Origin: Ophioderma brevispina
Lineage: Eukaryota; Echinodermata; Ophiuroidea; Amphilepidida; Ophiodermatidae
Assembly (NCBI GenBank): GCA_023653785.1
Contig: JAMKCH010001632.1
Coordinates: 1 to 64,000, forward strand
DNA: 64,000 bases
Reading direction: 5' to 3'
The notes under the pieces are model-generated. The model searched no databases, was not told the origin of the DNA, and was given only the letters and a program-made list of their open reading frames with translations. Made by a program: the position numbers and the translations under genes. Every line of letters starts with the position of its first letter. The first letter of the stretch is position 1. This document shows positions 11,146 through 51,599 of the stretch, piece by piece.

Positions 11146-11674
11146 TTAAGAGACACTGGCACATTTGAAAATAGTGCGCCCTCAAGATTTTTTCAAATTT
11201 GATATTTTTGCATGTTGTAAAGCTGTTATATAAAAAGCCCTCACCCGAAATGATTAAGACCAAATCCCCCTATGGGTAACCAGAACGATTTTATATTGAA
11301 CGTCGCGCTGACGTTAATGCACAGAACAAAAATGAGTTGAACACAAGAACATGCACTCCGTATGCATGTTTCCCGCACTATGCACACTGTGTGACTGGTC
11401 CATAACCTTTGTGGTTTAATATCAGTGGTACGAGTCAAAAAAATATTCATGTATATACACTTTGCTTGATTTAAAGTTATGGAAAACCTAAAACTTGGCC
11501 TACAAATTATTACCTGGATGTCTTTTCCTCATACAATGTCCCTATCTGTTTTTGGGGTATGTATATTTTTATGTGTTAAAAATATATCGCTGTTATTCCA
11601 ATGGCTAGACTATCATTTGAGGAGCAAATTGCAAGAAATTTTATATTTGTGAAAATGTGACAGTGCGGCTTTAA
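11146..11674 (+). mobile_element. TTAA-flanked MITE family 1, copy 2
   Basis: Same orientation as copy 1. The ends are TTAAGAGACACTGGCACATT and GACAGTGCGGCTTTAA. It carries the shared AGTGCGCCCTCAAGATTTTT and ATGCATGTTTCCCGCACTAT text. TTAA on both sides. Confidence 0.8.
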
Positions 11675-12890
11675 AAATTGGTGGTGTTGTTGTTTGGAGA
11701 CAGTTGTGCATGATCCATGTATTTTGTAAAAAATTCCTCAACAAAAAAGATCATTAAGGTAATTTGCGTCAACAGAGGAGAACCGATCAATTGAAATTTG
11801 CTTAAAATATATATTAAAGGTGTAGATGCAAAATCTTGCACAAAAATGGGGTACGGACTCAATTTTGCCATCGCAAATGGTTAAAAAGGGTTGTTTGGCC
11901 CAAAGTACTACAGTAGTAGCTCTATGAGAAAATCAAAATTTGCACCATATTTCGAATTATAGCGGAAAAAAAACAATTCGATTAGAAGAATTTGTGAATT
12001 TTCAGTTAAGTTCAGGCTTTTCATGAGATCTTTTTGAACATGTAATAAAAAATAGGGGGTGATGGATTACTTATCCAGATATTGGTATTATTTTGGCACT
12101 GCGCAGTCAAATCCGAGATGCATATTAACATGGTGTGGTACCCTCACATTGATAAAGCCGCGACGTAACGCTAGTTTGCACTTGCCGACCAAACACCATA
12201 GGCGTAATTCTAACACCAATATTACCCAATATAGTGATTTTCAATGTTGTTGAGGGCTCCATTACACCCCCGGTATCGTGACCCTCTCAACATAGTCTTT
12301 CACTTGGCGGCACTTTTGGATGGTGACCCCTCCCTATTTCTAGTGGGAAAAACGAAATGGACTATGACGCTCAAAATTTCAGGATTTTCATTCTCATCAG
12401 TCTTACCACACACTTAAAGCGAATAAAAATCTCAGAATGTTGACATGGAATGGCCATACATTGTTTTGTTCCTCATTCCCACTTCTGCAACCCCTCCCGC
12501 CCCCATGTTGGATACATGAATTTCGGACAATCTGAATGAGCATGTTTTCAGTGACGCAACATTGATCCAGGAGAGTTCATTTAACATTTAAAACGCGTGC
12601 CCCAACATTATGACCAAGAAGGCCGCTTTAGCGTCAAAGCATTCCAGAGATAGAAGGAAAAATGACACTTATGGTTCACCATATTATTACCATGGCAGTC
12701 AATATAGAGCACTGCGATGGGTTTTATAATTCAATTATCAAACCACAAGAATGTTAGCTGTAAATGTTTCTGGTTGGCATATTGGTGGGTCTGCTTGGGT
12801 AATTGAATGAAAACACAATATGATAATCAGAACACCACCTTTTAATTTGAGTCACCTGTTGTCCCATAATTTCAGTAACACCTAGCTTTT
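11675..12890. other. No gene seen
   Basis: Mostly single-copy-looking sequence between MITE copies. Short open frames on both strands lack motif or splice support. Confidence 0.4.
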
Positions 12891-13152
12891 TAAGGCCAAG
12901 AAAAAGTGTCTCAGAAGACGCGCACATTTGTTTAAAATTGGTCGTTCAGTGCATTTTTGTTAGGTTTTGCTCGCTCCAGTTTTTTTTTTAATTTTCAGAA
13001 AATGAAAATTCGGCCACAAAGCGCCAAAAAAATGCGAAAATGGGTCAAAAATGCAAAAAAATTCCCACATTCGCATTCCATTTTTTTTAAAAAAATGCAT
13101 TTTGCATTGCACTTTTTTCACATTTCTCTGAGACAAATCTGGTTTTTTTTGC
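12891..13152. mobile_element. GTCTCAGAAG TIR element, copy 2
   Basis: AAGGCCAAGAAAAAGTGTCT (CAGAAG) at left and TTTCTCTGAGACAAATCTGG at right. The interior has AAAATTCGGCCACAAAGCGCC-type text also seen at 9340. It lies in the 3' flank of the lyase gene. Confidence 0.65.
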
Positions 13153-13361
13153 CAATCACTTTGTAGTAAGAAATTGCAAGCCTATTTCACAAAGCAGGTG
13201 AATCACAAAGCTAAATTAAATTTACTTTTCCACATGTCGGATCATGCTTAAATTGTACCTGGTCTCTGTTCGCGAAACAAGTACAGTCACAAAGATCGTT
13301 CATGCCTGAGCTAAGTATAGCCAATTGGCTAATGTGTGGTGTGTGTGTGTGTGTTTTCATG

Positions 13362-43138
<29,777 letters not shown>

Positions 43139-43919
43139 GATTCAATCAGGAGAGAAGATCTTGTTTAGTCTTTTTTAGCTGTAAGATAAACAAAATACTT
43201 GTGATCAGTGGTGGCACCCACCCCACCCATTGAGAACATGGGGAATATGGGAAGCCCCTACCCGGGAAATACACATGCCTTCACAGGAAATCCAAGCTGA
43301 TTAAAACTTTTGATAAAGAAAGGGACTTAAACCACTCTGACCTTGTGAGAAATTTTACAAAATCAAAAGCTCATTCTTTTGAGCCGTGGACTGGCACCTT
43401 TAGATGCTTGAGAAGGTATCTAGGGCAATTCTCCTATCTTTTTTGACTTTCCCCAGTCCACCAAAAATACCAAAATTATTTCTTTCGGGACAAAAAAAGC
43501 ATTGAATTTTTGTTCATGGGTCTTCATGTTCATTTCCCCCAACTCAACATCCCAAAGGAGACCCTTAACTGTTTCGTGTAGGTATGAGTTTTCAGTGGGG
43601 CCAGTCTAGGATTTAGATAAAGCATACAGTCGGTTATATATTATGATCAACATTATGTTGATGTCGTGTTAAAATGATATCAACATGACCCCATTAGAAT
43701 AACATACAGCCCTACTTGTTTTGAGACCCACAATCTTTAACACCCCATACGTCCATGAGTCAGTGGTTTCAATCAGCTCAAGCGGTAGCCTGGCAAAGAT
43801 AGCAAATTTAAACCAGCACTTTAACCAAAATAACAAAATGCCCTGTAGGTAGTTGAATGTGACTTTTGATTCCAATTTGTCAACACCCAATATGGCTTTG
43901 GGCCAGTGGTTATTCTGAC
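43139..43919. promoter_or_regulatory. Upstream of the lyase-like start codon
   Basis: The 5' side of the minus-strand gene. The sequence before the ATG reads (minus strand) CAAGATCTTCTCTCCTGATT-GAATC. No TATA box at a useful distance and no CpG-rich island were seen. The promoter is most likely within these 800 bases, by position only. Confidence 0.25.
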
Positions 43920-44395
43920 CAAGATGCCAAAAGCTTTCGTAAATAGCTTATGGGTAATCGTTCATCCTTTCTGGTCATTTTAGATTAAAACCGGGGTTAG
44001 GGTTTGCCTTCAAAGGCGAAGGGTAATGGGGGGAGGTTGCCAACCTACATGATTATGTTATGGTACATTTTTTTATATCTGCATAGTACGGCTCTAAAAC
44101 TCTAGTTACAAGTAAAAACTAGTCAATTGGCCATTATTTTAGAACTGAAACGCATGAAAATCCGTTTCCTACGATTTTAGCTCAAAATGGATTTCTCCTA
44201 TTTTCTATGGAAAATGCCATTTTTTGGTCGGCACAATATTACGTCCTTGTGACGCTATAAACTAGGTATTTTGGTACTTATTTTGGTATCAATGAAAGAG
44301 GAGGACCATAACTATCCACTGTATCAAAATCATAACATCGGGTGCTTTATAAACAATTCCTGAAGGGGGTGTAACCACCCCACCAAAAAAATGGC
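43920..44395 (+). repeat. Dispersed ~470-bp repeat, copy 1
   Basis: Runs from GATGCCAAAAGCTTTCGTAA to ACATCGGGTGCTTTATAAAC and matches 62345-62825 in reverse. Shared phrases: TCCTTTCTGGTCATTT, TTAGAACTGAAACGCATGAA, GGTACTTATTTTGGTA, ATAACTATCCACTGTATCAA. Confidence 0.75.
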
Positions 44396-44496
44396 TTGGG
44401 TAAGACGAGGGATATAGACTACAATCACCCATTTTCTCTTGTACATTTTCAGAAACAACTTGGTTTCCTTAGCCATGGGATTAATACAAGGTATAA

Positions 44497-44660
44497 TGGG
44501 GTTGAATTCCAAGTTTGTCAACACCCAATATGGGGCTTTGGGCCAGTGGTTATTCTGACCAAGATTGGTATTACAGCAATTGATCTGTGGCAGATCATTG
44601 GCCCACATGACCTTTGTCCGCAATCTGTGGTGCACCACATATAAGACTTGGGCCAGTGGT
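44497..44660 (-). repeat. ~150-bp repeat, single inverted copy
   Basis: AACACCCAATATGGGGCTTT, GGCCAGTGGTTATTCTGACC and CAGCAATTGATCTGTGGCA are the reverse-sense text of the 150-bp unit. A shorter piece stands at 43880-43925. Confidence 0.55.
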
Positions 44661-44714
44661 TCTTCTTCCTAATGTTTGGTTGCATCAGTTATGATTTAGC
44701 AGGAGTGAAACAAA

Positions 44715-47130
44715 GTTGCAAAACTTCAGCGTCCGAGATTGATTTTGTGCTTGTAGGTAAGGAGAGGAGAAGTTTCTGAAGAATGTTAAGGTGATTCCCG
44801 GGGATTAACATCAGGCTGGTGGTTGCGGATGTAGACAGGTGTAAGGTGAAAAAAGTGGTGAGGAAGATAGTGAAGGAGAGGAGGAAAGTATGGTAGCTGA
44901 AAGAAGAAGAGACAAGAAAGAATTTTGAGATGAGAGTGGGTGAGCTTGTGGGTGATGATGTGTCGGATCTGTGAGGTGTTTTAAGGAAGGGGTGTTACAG
45001 GCATGTGATGAAGTATGTGGGAAAAAGAAAGGGAGGAGAGACAGGAAAGATACAGCGTGGTGGAATGATGAGGTGAAGGAGGCAATAGGGAGAAAGAAGG
45101 ATGCGAAAAATGGTTCGGAAGAGAATAAAGTGAGGTATAAGAGATTGAAGAAGCGAGCAAAGAAAGTGGTTGCGAGGGCTATGAACGAGGATGCTGGGAA
45201 GGGGGTGAGTGAGTTGAGGGAGAACCCAAACAAGGTGTATAAGTTAGTGAAGGCGATGAAAAAGGAAGGAAGAGATGTTGAAGGGGGAAGATGTATGAGA
45301 GGAAGAGATGGAAAGTTGAATTTCAGTGAGAAAGATAGAGGTAGGGTCTGGAAAGAGCATATGGAGAGAATCATGAATGAGGAGAATGAATGGGATCAGA
45401 GGGTGGAGGCCGATGTGGTGGAAGGGCCAGTTGAGAGAGTCAGTCGGGAAGAAGTGGTAAATGCAATTAGAGAAATGAAAACAGGAAAGGCTGCTGGACC
45501 CTCGGAAGTGAGTGTTGAGATGATTATTGCGAGTGGAGAGATAGGGATTGGTGTGATGATGGAGTTGTGTCAGAGGGTGTTAGATGGAGGAGGAATGCCG
45601 GTGTAGTGGGCTATGAGTGTGGTAGTTCCAATTTTTAAAGGAGGGGATGCATTGAGCTGTGGTGCGTATAGGGATGTGAAGTTGCTGGAGCATGCGCTGA
45701 AAATTGTGGAGAGGGTACTAGAAGATAGTGAAAGTGGATGAGATGCAATTTGGTTTTATGCCAGGGAAGGTAACAATAGATGCAGTGTTCATTTTGAGGA
45801 GGTTGCAAGAGGAATATCGAGCAAAAGGGAAGAAGCTGTATATGTGCTTTGTGGATCTGGAGAAGGCTGTTGATAGAGTACCGTGGAAAGTGATGGAGTG
45901 GGCGATGAGGAAGAGGGGTATACCAGAAGTGGTGGTTAGAGCTGTGATGAGTCTGTATGAAGGAGCAAAGACAAGAGTTAGAGTAGGGTCTGAGTTGTCT
46001 GAGGAGTTTGAGGTGAAGGTGGGTGTGCATCAGGGTTCTGTGCTGTCGCCGATGGTGTTTGCAATTGTGGTTGATGTAGTTACAGAGAGTGCAAAAGAAG
46101 GTTTGATGAGTGAGATGCTGTATGCTGATGACTTAGTTTTAATGTGTGAGACAATGGAGGGTTTGAGGGAGAAGTTTTTGGAAGTGGAAGAAGGCATTTG
46201 AGAGTAAGGGCCTGAAGGTAAACCTTGGGAAGACTAAAGTGATGGTGAGTGGAGAGGAGGGGGAGGTGTTAGTGTGTAAGGTGGATCCATGTGGAATGTG
46301 GAAAGAGGGTGAGGGAAAATTCAGTGTGGTGTGAGAAATGTGGGAAATGGATTCATGGGAGATGTACAAAGATGAAGAGAGTGACTCCAAGTTTGGCAAG
46401 AGATTTTGTGTGTGGAAGATGCAAGAAGGGAGTTAAGGGAGTGGGGAAGGAGGTGGAAAAGTTGTGTGACGAGGTGGAAACAGTGAAGGAGTTCACATAC
46501 CTAGGGGACAGGGTTAGTGCGGGTGGTGGATCTGAGGCGGCTGTGACAGCCAGAGTAAGGTATGGGTGGGTGAAGTTTAGAGAATGTGGAGAGTTGTTAC
46601 ATGGGAGAAGATTTCCTTTGAAGATGAAAGGGATGGTGTACAAGAGTTGTGTGAGATCAGTGATGCTGTATGGGAGTGAGACATGGTGCCTGAGTGAAAA
46701 TGAGATGAGGATTTTGAGAAGGACAGAGAGAGCAATGATGAGAGCAATGTGTGGTGTGAAATTGATGGATAGGAAGAAGACTGAGGATTTGATGCTGATG
46801 TTGGGTTTGGAAGAGGCGGCTGATCGACTGGCGAAGGCGAATGGTGTAAGATGGTAGGGCACGTGCTGAGGAAAGATGAGGAACATGTTTTAAAAAGGGC
46901 TTTGGAGTTCGAGGTGGGTGGTTTGAGGAAGAGGGGTAGACCAAAGAGGACATGGAGGAAGCAAGTGGAGGAGGAGAGTAGGAGGGTTGGGTTGAGGATG
47001 GGGGATGCATTGAATCGGGTGAAGTGGAAGGAGGGAGTAAGGGCGGTTGCTACGAATGTGAGGTGAATCCGGCCACCCCCGCTTGCGGGGACAAAACTGG
47101 ATTTAAAACTTTGGTTTTACTACTACTACT
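44715..47130 (+). mobile_element. 5'-truncated non-LTR retrotransposon (LINE)
   Basis: The element starts inside the endonuclease domain (SCKTSASEIDFVLVGKERRS, then FLKNVKVIPG), carries a complete reverse transcriptase domain and ends in a C-terminal region. It then runs through a short 3' untranslated part containing CCACCCCCGCTTGCGGGG, a hairpin-like GC block, to a (TAC)n tail at 47117-47133. A tail of short tandem repeats rather than poly(A) and the GxPxRTW C-terminal motif suit RTE-like clades, but the clade call is tentative. The 5' truncation is typical of abortive target-primed reverse transcription. I could not see a clear target-site duplication. Confidence 0.85.
44971..47066 (+). 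pseudogene. LINE ORF2 remnant: reverse transcriptase plus Cys/His finger
   Basis: Pieces in order: a linker (TAWWNDEVKEAIGRKKDAK); reverse transcriptase motifs including REMKTGKAAGPSEV, then after a TAG at 45604 VVVPIFKGGD, QFGFMPGK and FVDLEKAVDRVPW; GVHQGSVLSP; and the catalytic LYADDLVLM at about 46118. Next is a finger of C-x-K-x8-C-x2-C-x-K-W-x-H-x-x-C type (46291-46430, ending VCGRCKKG), the TYLGDRVS segment, and GRPKRTWRKQVEEE at the end. Breaks: in-frame TAG at 45604, a shift near 45725, one near 46195, a two-base loss near 46290 and a one-base loss near 46855. The FADD-type active site reads YADD and is intact. The copy cannot make one continuous protein as sequenced. Confidence 0.88.
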
Positions 47131-47138
47131 ACTAACCA

Positions 47139-47418
47139 GGGCCATATGCAGAATTTATTTTGGGGGGTGCAGGACTTCAAATAAGTGGACATTTTTTTGA
47201 AAAAGTGGACCTTTTTGGCTAAAAGTGGACCCAAACCCCATAAAATGGTCCTTTTTTGGACTTTTTGAACATTTCATCACCAAAAAGTGGACTTTCTTGT
47301 CAAAACTTATCTAAATGTTTAACCTTTTTATTGAAAGAATTCAGCAAAAGTGGACCTTTTGCACTTTTTGTGGAATTTGGGGGGTGCGACCGAACCCCCT
47401 CCCCCCTGCATACGGGCC
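47139..47418. mobile_element. AGGGCC-TATGCAG TIR repeat, copy 2
   Basis: CAGGGCCATATGCAGAATTT at left is mirrored by CTGCATACGGGCCTG at right. The interior repeats AAAAAGTGGACCTTTTT phrases. A related copy without a clean right end lies at 5810-6070 (AGGGCTGGATGCAGGATTTA, AAGTGGACC). It starts immediately after the LINE tail. Confidence 0.7.
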
Positions 47419-47580
47419 TGACTTTAACCAAATTGACTGGACAGACAGACACACACACAGACAGACATGCACACACACAGACAGACAATTTGTTTAATTA
47501 TTAATTCTTATTGCCTTGTTGTATTTACAACCACACATGCAGGCACACACCAACATGCACGCACACACGTACACATGTGC

Positions 47581-47924
47581 TTAAAAACACTATCAGTGAT
47601 CTATCCGAAAGAGTAAAAATATCACTTATGAGAAATTTAAAGACTTATCGTTCACTTTTAAGCTATCTCTTCAAAGTCCTGAAAAATTACAGAAAAGGAA
47701 GAAAACCGCATTGTTCAATAAAAAATATGAATCTCTATTCAATTAGGTGTTGTAGTAAGTGTCTCGTACGAACCCTAATAACTGAAGTATGCGATTTTGT
47801 CGATATCATGTTGCTTTCAGTTTCAATCACTTCCAGGGTATCTAAACTTGTTACAGACATGCAAAAATTTAATATTTTTTTTGATTTCTTGATTTAGCAA
47901 ATCACTGATAGTACCTCTAATTAA
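47581..47924. mobile_element. TTAA-flanked MITE family 2, copy 2
   Basis: Begins TTAAAAACACTATCAGTGAT and ends AAATCACTGATAGTACCT followed by CTAATTAA. The internal text (TATCCGAAAGAG, GTGTTGTAGTAAGTG, TTGATTTAGCAAATC) matches copy 1. Confidence 0.8.
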
Positions 47925-49484
47925 ACCTAGCACTACCAAAAACCACTAGAACTCAATGAGTTGAGGTTAAGAAAATGCACTAAGTCCAAAAAGATGCGAT
48001 GACGTTATCGTACCAACACTCAAATGGGCACGAAGCGACTCCCTTCCCTCTTGGCTTTCCATTCCTGCTCATGGAATGTGTGCGCCGGGAGCCCCGTGTT
48101 CGAATCCTGCCACGGACGTCCGGTCTGCTAGCTTCTATCCTCTACCCCTTCTCCCTTCCAGTGGGTATCTTGGTGGTGCTTTCGGGGCACGCTCCCCTGG
48201 GGTTATGCTAACAACATGCAAAATTGCCTATTTTGGCTATAGATCCTTTTGCCCCCCCCCCCCCCCCCCCCCCCCCCGTAACCTTCAACAAAGCAGCCAG
48301 GTCTCGATACCACACCGTTCCATGCCCGTTTGAATCTTGCAACCAGCTATGAGAAATGTTACACATGGATGAACATGAATGTGATAGACATATCAATAGG
48401 GTCAATACAAAGCCCACAAGGGGAGAATATCCATAAACAATGATACTATTCTGACTGGCCATAATAAATAACCAGAACTTGTGTGAAAAGAATAGTCTTT
48501 GGCCTTAATGTGGACCCAGCATTCTCAAACATCTAGTGTCCCTTTCATCAGGACCCACCTTCCTTCACTCTCTGCACTTGACTTCAATGACCTTTGACTT
48601 TGATTATGTGACCTTAACCTTAACCATGACAGGCAAGTGTAATTTGTGAGTCCTATGACTGGTGTAAAATGTTTTTGATGCGGGGGGCCACTAATCGGTT
48701 TACGTGCTGGTCCAAGCAAATAATCCGGGGGTTTGGGGGGGTTTGGTAGGGGGTGCTTCCTGGAGTCCAGAAGTATAGGACCCATATACCATTTTGCTGA
48801 AAAAGGGACCCATCAGCAATAAGCTATACCAGCGAGTGCAAGGCTTTTGGCCAAACTATACAATTTGGCATTTTACGTAAAATTTTGGACCTTTATAACA
48901 AATTTGAAAATATTTTGGTTTCAGATTGAGGAAATGTTTGACTCATTTTCCGTGAGTGATCATAAACAACTAGAATTTCAATTTCTCCTTCTCGGCTTTC
49001 GCGCTCGCTACATTCCACATGAATATAACTGTGGCCGCCCCCATTTTACAACTTGACCTCACCTCTGCCTTACTTTGACCTTGGCATGTCTACCTTTGAC
49101 CTCATCAACAATGAGGGATCTCACATAATTGTACAATGACTTTTGAACTTCAAATTTTTCAATATAGGGCAATGGTACTTTTTACCTATTTTCAACTGCC
49201 CTCACGACCTTGACTTGGCACATGACCTTTTACCTCAACATATGAGGGATCCCATGGTTCACCTATGCACAAGTTTGAATATAAAATGTGATCGATTGAG
49301 CCCAAATTAATTGGTCGAGCTTTGAGTTTCAAAAATATTTATAAAATAATATTTTAAAACCATAACAACCAATTATATTGGCGTAAATCCATTTTATCAT
49401 TATCCTGTTTTGGATCCGATATTTTCCCACACTTGAAGAGACAGGTACTGGCCTAGTTTAGAAAAGGGGCAATTGAGGGAGTGG
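47925..49484. other. No gene seen
   Basis: Includes a C29-type homopolymer (48250-48278) and a pair of ~160-bp direct repeats around 49075-49290 (CCTTTGACCTCATCAACAAT / GACCTTTTACCTCAACATAT, both followed by GAGGGATC). Confidence 0.4.
48062..48130 (+). repeat. Possible tRNA-derived SINE remnant
   Basis: CCCCGTGTTCGAATCCTGCC contains a perfect pol III B-box core (GTTCGAATCC) flanked by CCGTG/CACGG. I could not fold a tRNA: the T stem does not pair and no A box stands 30-60 bases upstream. It is not a functional tRNA. Confidence 0.25.
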
Positions 49485-49895
49485 CGAGTTAAACTGGCGA
49501 GTTTTCCTCCCCCCCCCCACAAAGTTTTAAATTTTCAAGAAGTCCTTGTGGCCGAGTTAAAGTGGCGAGTTCAAGATGGGGAGTTAACCCCCCCCAAGTT
49601 CAGGTAGTCCCTTGTGTCGAGTTTACATTTTTTACAGGAAGTCCATTTGGTGAGTTTACAACTTTTCAAGGAAGTCCTTGTGTGAGTTAAATTTTCAAGG
49701 AATTCCGTGTGGGCGAGTTTAATTTTTTAAAGATATCTGTGTGGCTAGTAAAATTTTCAAAAGGAATTCTTTTGGTGATTCAAATTTTTCAAGAAATTTT
49801 TTTGTGGCGAGTTAAAAATTTTCAAGGAATTAGTCTTGTGTGGGCGATTTAAATTTTCAGGAAGTCTGTGTGGCGAGTTAAAGTGGCTAGTTAAA
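49485..49895 (+). repeat. ~40-bp minisatellite (GTGGCGAGTTAAATTTTCAA)
   Basis: About nine degenerate units with GGCGAGTTAAA, TTTTCAAGGAA and GTCCTTGTG. It starts beside a C9 run and ends before ATGCGATTACCCC. Confidence 0.75.
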
Positions 49896-49899
49896 AAAA

Positions 49900-51265
49900 A
49901 ATGCGATTACCCCTACGAAGTTTTACAATTATTTTACAAACCCAATGATTGATTTTCCGTAACTTGGCAGGCAGGACTAGATGGTGTTTCCGTAACACTC
50001 CAGCAGGACTCTTTGCATTTCAGTCCTGACTCCGTGGGGGTACAGATGATCCCCACTTTTTTTAACCCACCAATACTTTCTCTCCACTTGGACTCCTCAA
50101 ACATGATAATGTTCCAATTGAACCTTCAACTTTTCATTTAGGCAATGTTAAAAAAATACCATTTTAACACACCCACACGACCATCCACACGGCACAACGG
50201 ATTGCTATAGCCTAGTCCTGCGCTATAGCGAGCTGGTGGCGGGCCCTAGTTCTTGGCTGAGGCATAACTAACTCCAGCATTATGTCGTTTTACTGTTGTC
50301 ATATAACAGATGTGGAGTCAGGCCGTAGCCAGGAATTGATTTGGGGGGTGGCGATTTGCCAGAATGGGACCTTTTGGTTGAGAAACTTTTTTTTTCGGCT
50401 CGCTCCGCTCGCATCGTTGCCCCAAATTTTTTTTTACCGTCACTCCGAAAATCTGAAAACAGGGGGGGGGTTGCGTGAGGGGGGGGGTGGCTATGGGTCG
50501 TAGAACCAATAAAACTTCATCCGTTAACAAACTCTTTAGTATGCCGAACAACGTATCAACCAATAAAACTTCATCAGCGTTTACCAACACTTTTAGTAGC
50601 GACACTTATCACCATAATATTCAGTGGTTGTCCACCACCCGACACCTTACAATAAACTCATCAAAATTTAACATAACCAAAGCATACCTATCACATGGCA
50701 TCATCGCACCCCCCGCACCCCCCTGGCACGGCCCTGGTGGAGTTTTAGCAAAAACCATGGATACCTTTCCCCTGTTTTACCTACCGCAACTTTGTCGATC
50801 TCAAAATCACTCTAATGTACAATAGATCCTGTTTTCACTATCAAACACAACTTGAGATCCTATATAATCGATTACATAATTATGTGAAAAACTAAAAGAT
50901 TAAATAAACAATGTTGAAGAAAATTGCGACTACAACAATCACTTCTGCAAAGGCTGTTTCTCCAGAAACTGAGGGGAATTTCTGTTTTAGACAAATTTTT
51001 TTTCAAACTACTATTTCAAAAGTAATTTTTATCTAAGGAACTATTCACTCGATCCGAAGTTGGTTTTGATATTTTTTCGTCTGCAGTCTGCAAAGTTTGC
51101 TCTTTGAAATGGGCCTGCTCATGCTGGAACAGGGGAAGGTATTCCCGTGGTTTTGCATAAGAACGCCACATCTGTTATGACAACATGTTTAAAGACATAA
51201 TGTGGAGTTATAGAACTAGTGGCGGCCCACAAAAACTGAGGTGCTCGATCCCAGCCAGATCACGA
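49900..51265. other. No gene seen
   Basis: Holds a repeat-like block GGCCGTAGCCAGGAATTGAT (50319) with CGGCTCGCTCCGCTCGC (50397), a style common in dispersed invertebrate repeats, and a direct repeat AACCAATAAAACTTCATC at 50505 and 50559. The plus frame 50475-50825 is open but Thr/Ser/Asn-rich with no motif. Confidence 0.35.
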
Positions 51266-51292
51266 GGAGGGAAGGATACTCCCGGATGTTGT

Positions 51293-51480
51293 TGCTAATC
51301 TTCTCGTTTTCCGAGTTTTCGATTGTCTAAAATTTAGAGAGTTTCGAGTGTCATATTTCGAGTTTCGAGATTCATATTTCTAGTTTCGAGTTTAGAGTGA
51401 AGAGTTTCGAGTGTCAAATTTCGAGTTTCAAATTTTACCGTTTGAGTTTCAAATTTCCGAGCACGAGTCACGTTTAGGGG
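51293..51480. repeat. TTTCGAG-rich short repeat, left outer edge of foldback
   Basis: About ten degenerate copies of a 10-14 bp phrase around TTTCGAGTTTCGAG lie just inside the left end. The matching reverse complement (GAAACTCGAAA) fills 60020-60180 at the right end. The phrase overlaps half of the palindrome found in each 350-bp unit, so the units and the edge repeat may share origin. Confidence 0.7.
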
Positions 51481-51599
51481 CCTATAACTCGAAAGCTTGC
51501 TCAAATTGGTCAGAGATGTGTTTGCAATATTTGCGATTTAATCACACCCTTTTAACGATGAACCCGAAATATCCAGTTCGCATTCATCTTTAGTCCGAT

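Noticed and set aside
44811..45374. Minus-strand frames of 117-187 codons over the 44.7-47.1 kb block
   Set aside because: They are antisense shadows of the LINE protein, which is purine-rich on the plus strand.
48062..48130. A tRNA gene suggested by GTGTTCGAATCC
   Set aside because: The T stem does not pair and no A box or acceptor stem could be placed; listed only as a possible SINE relic.
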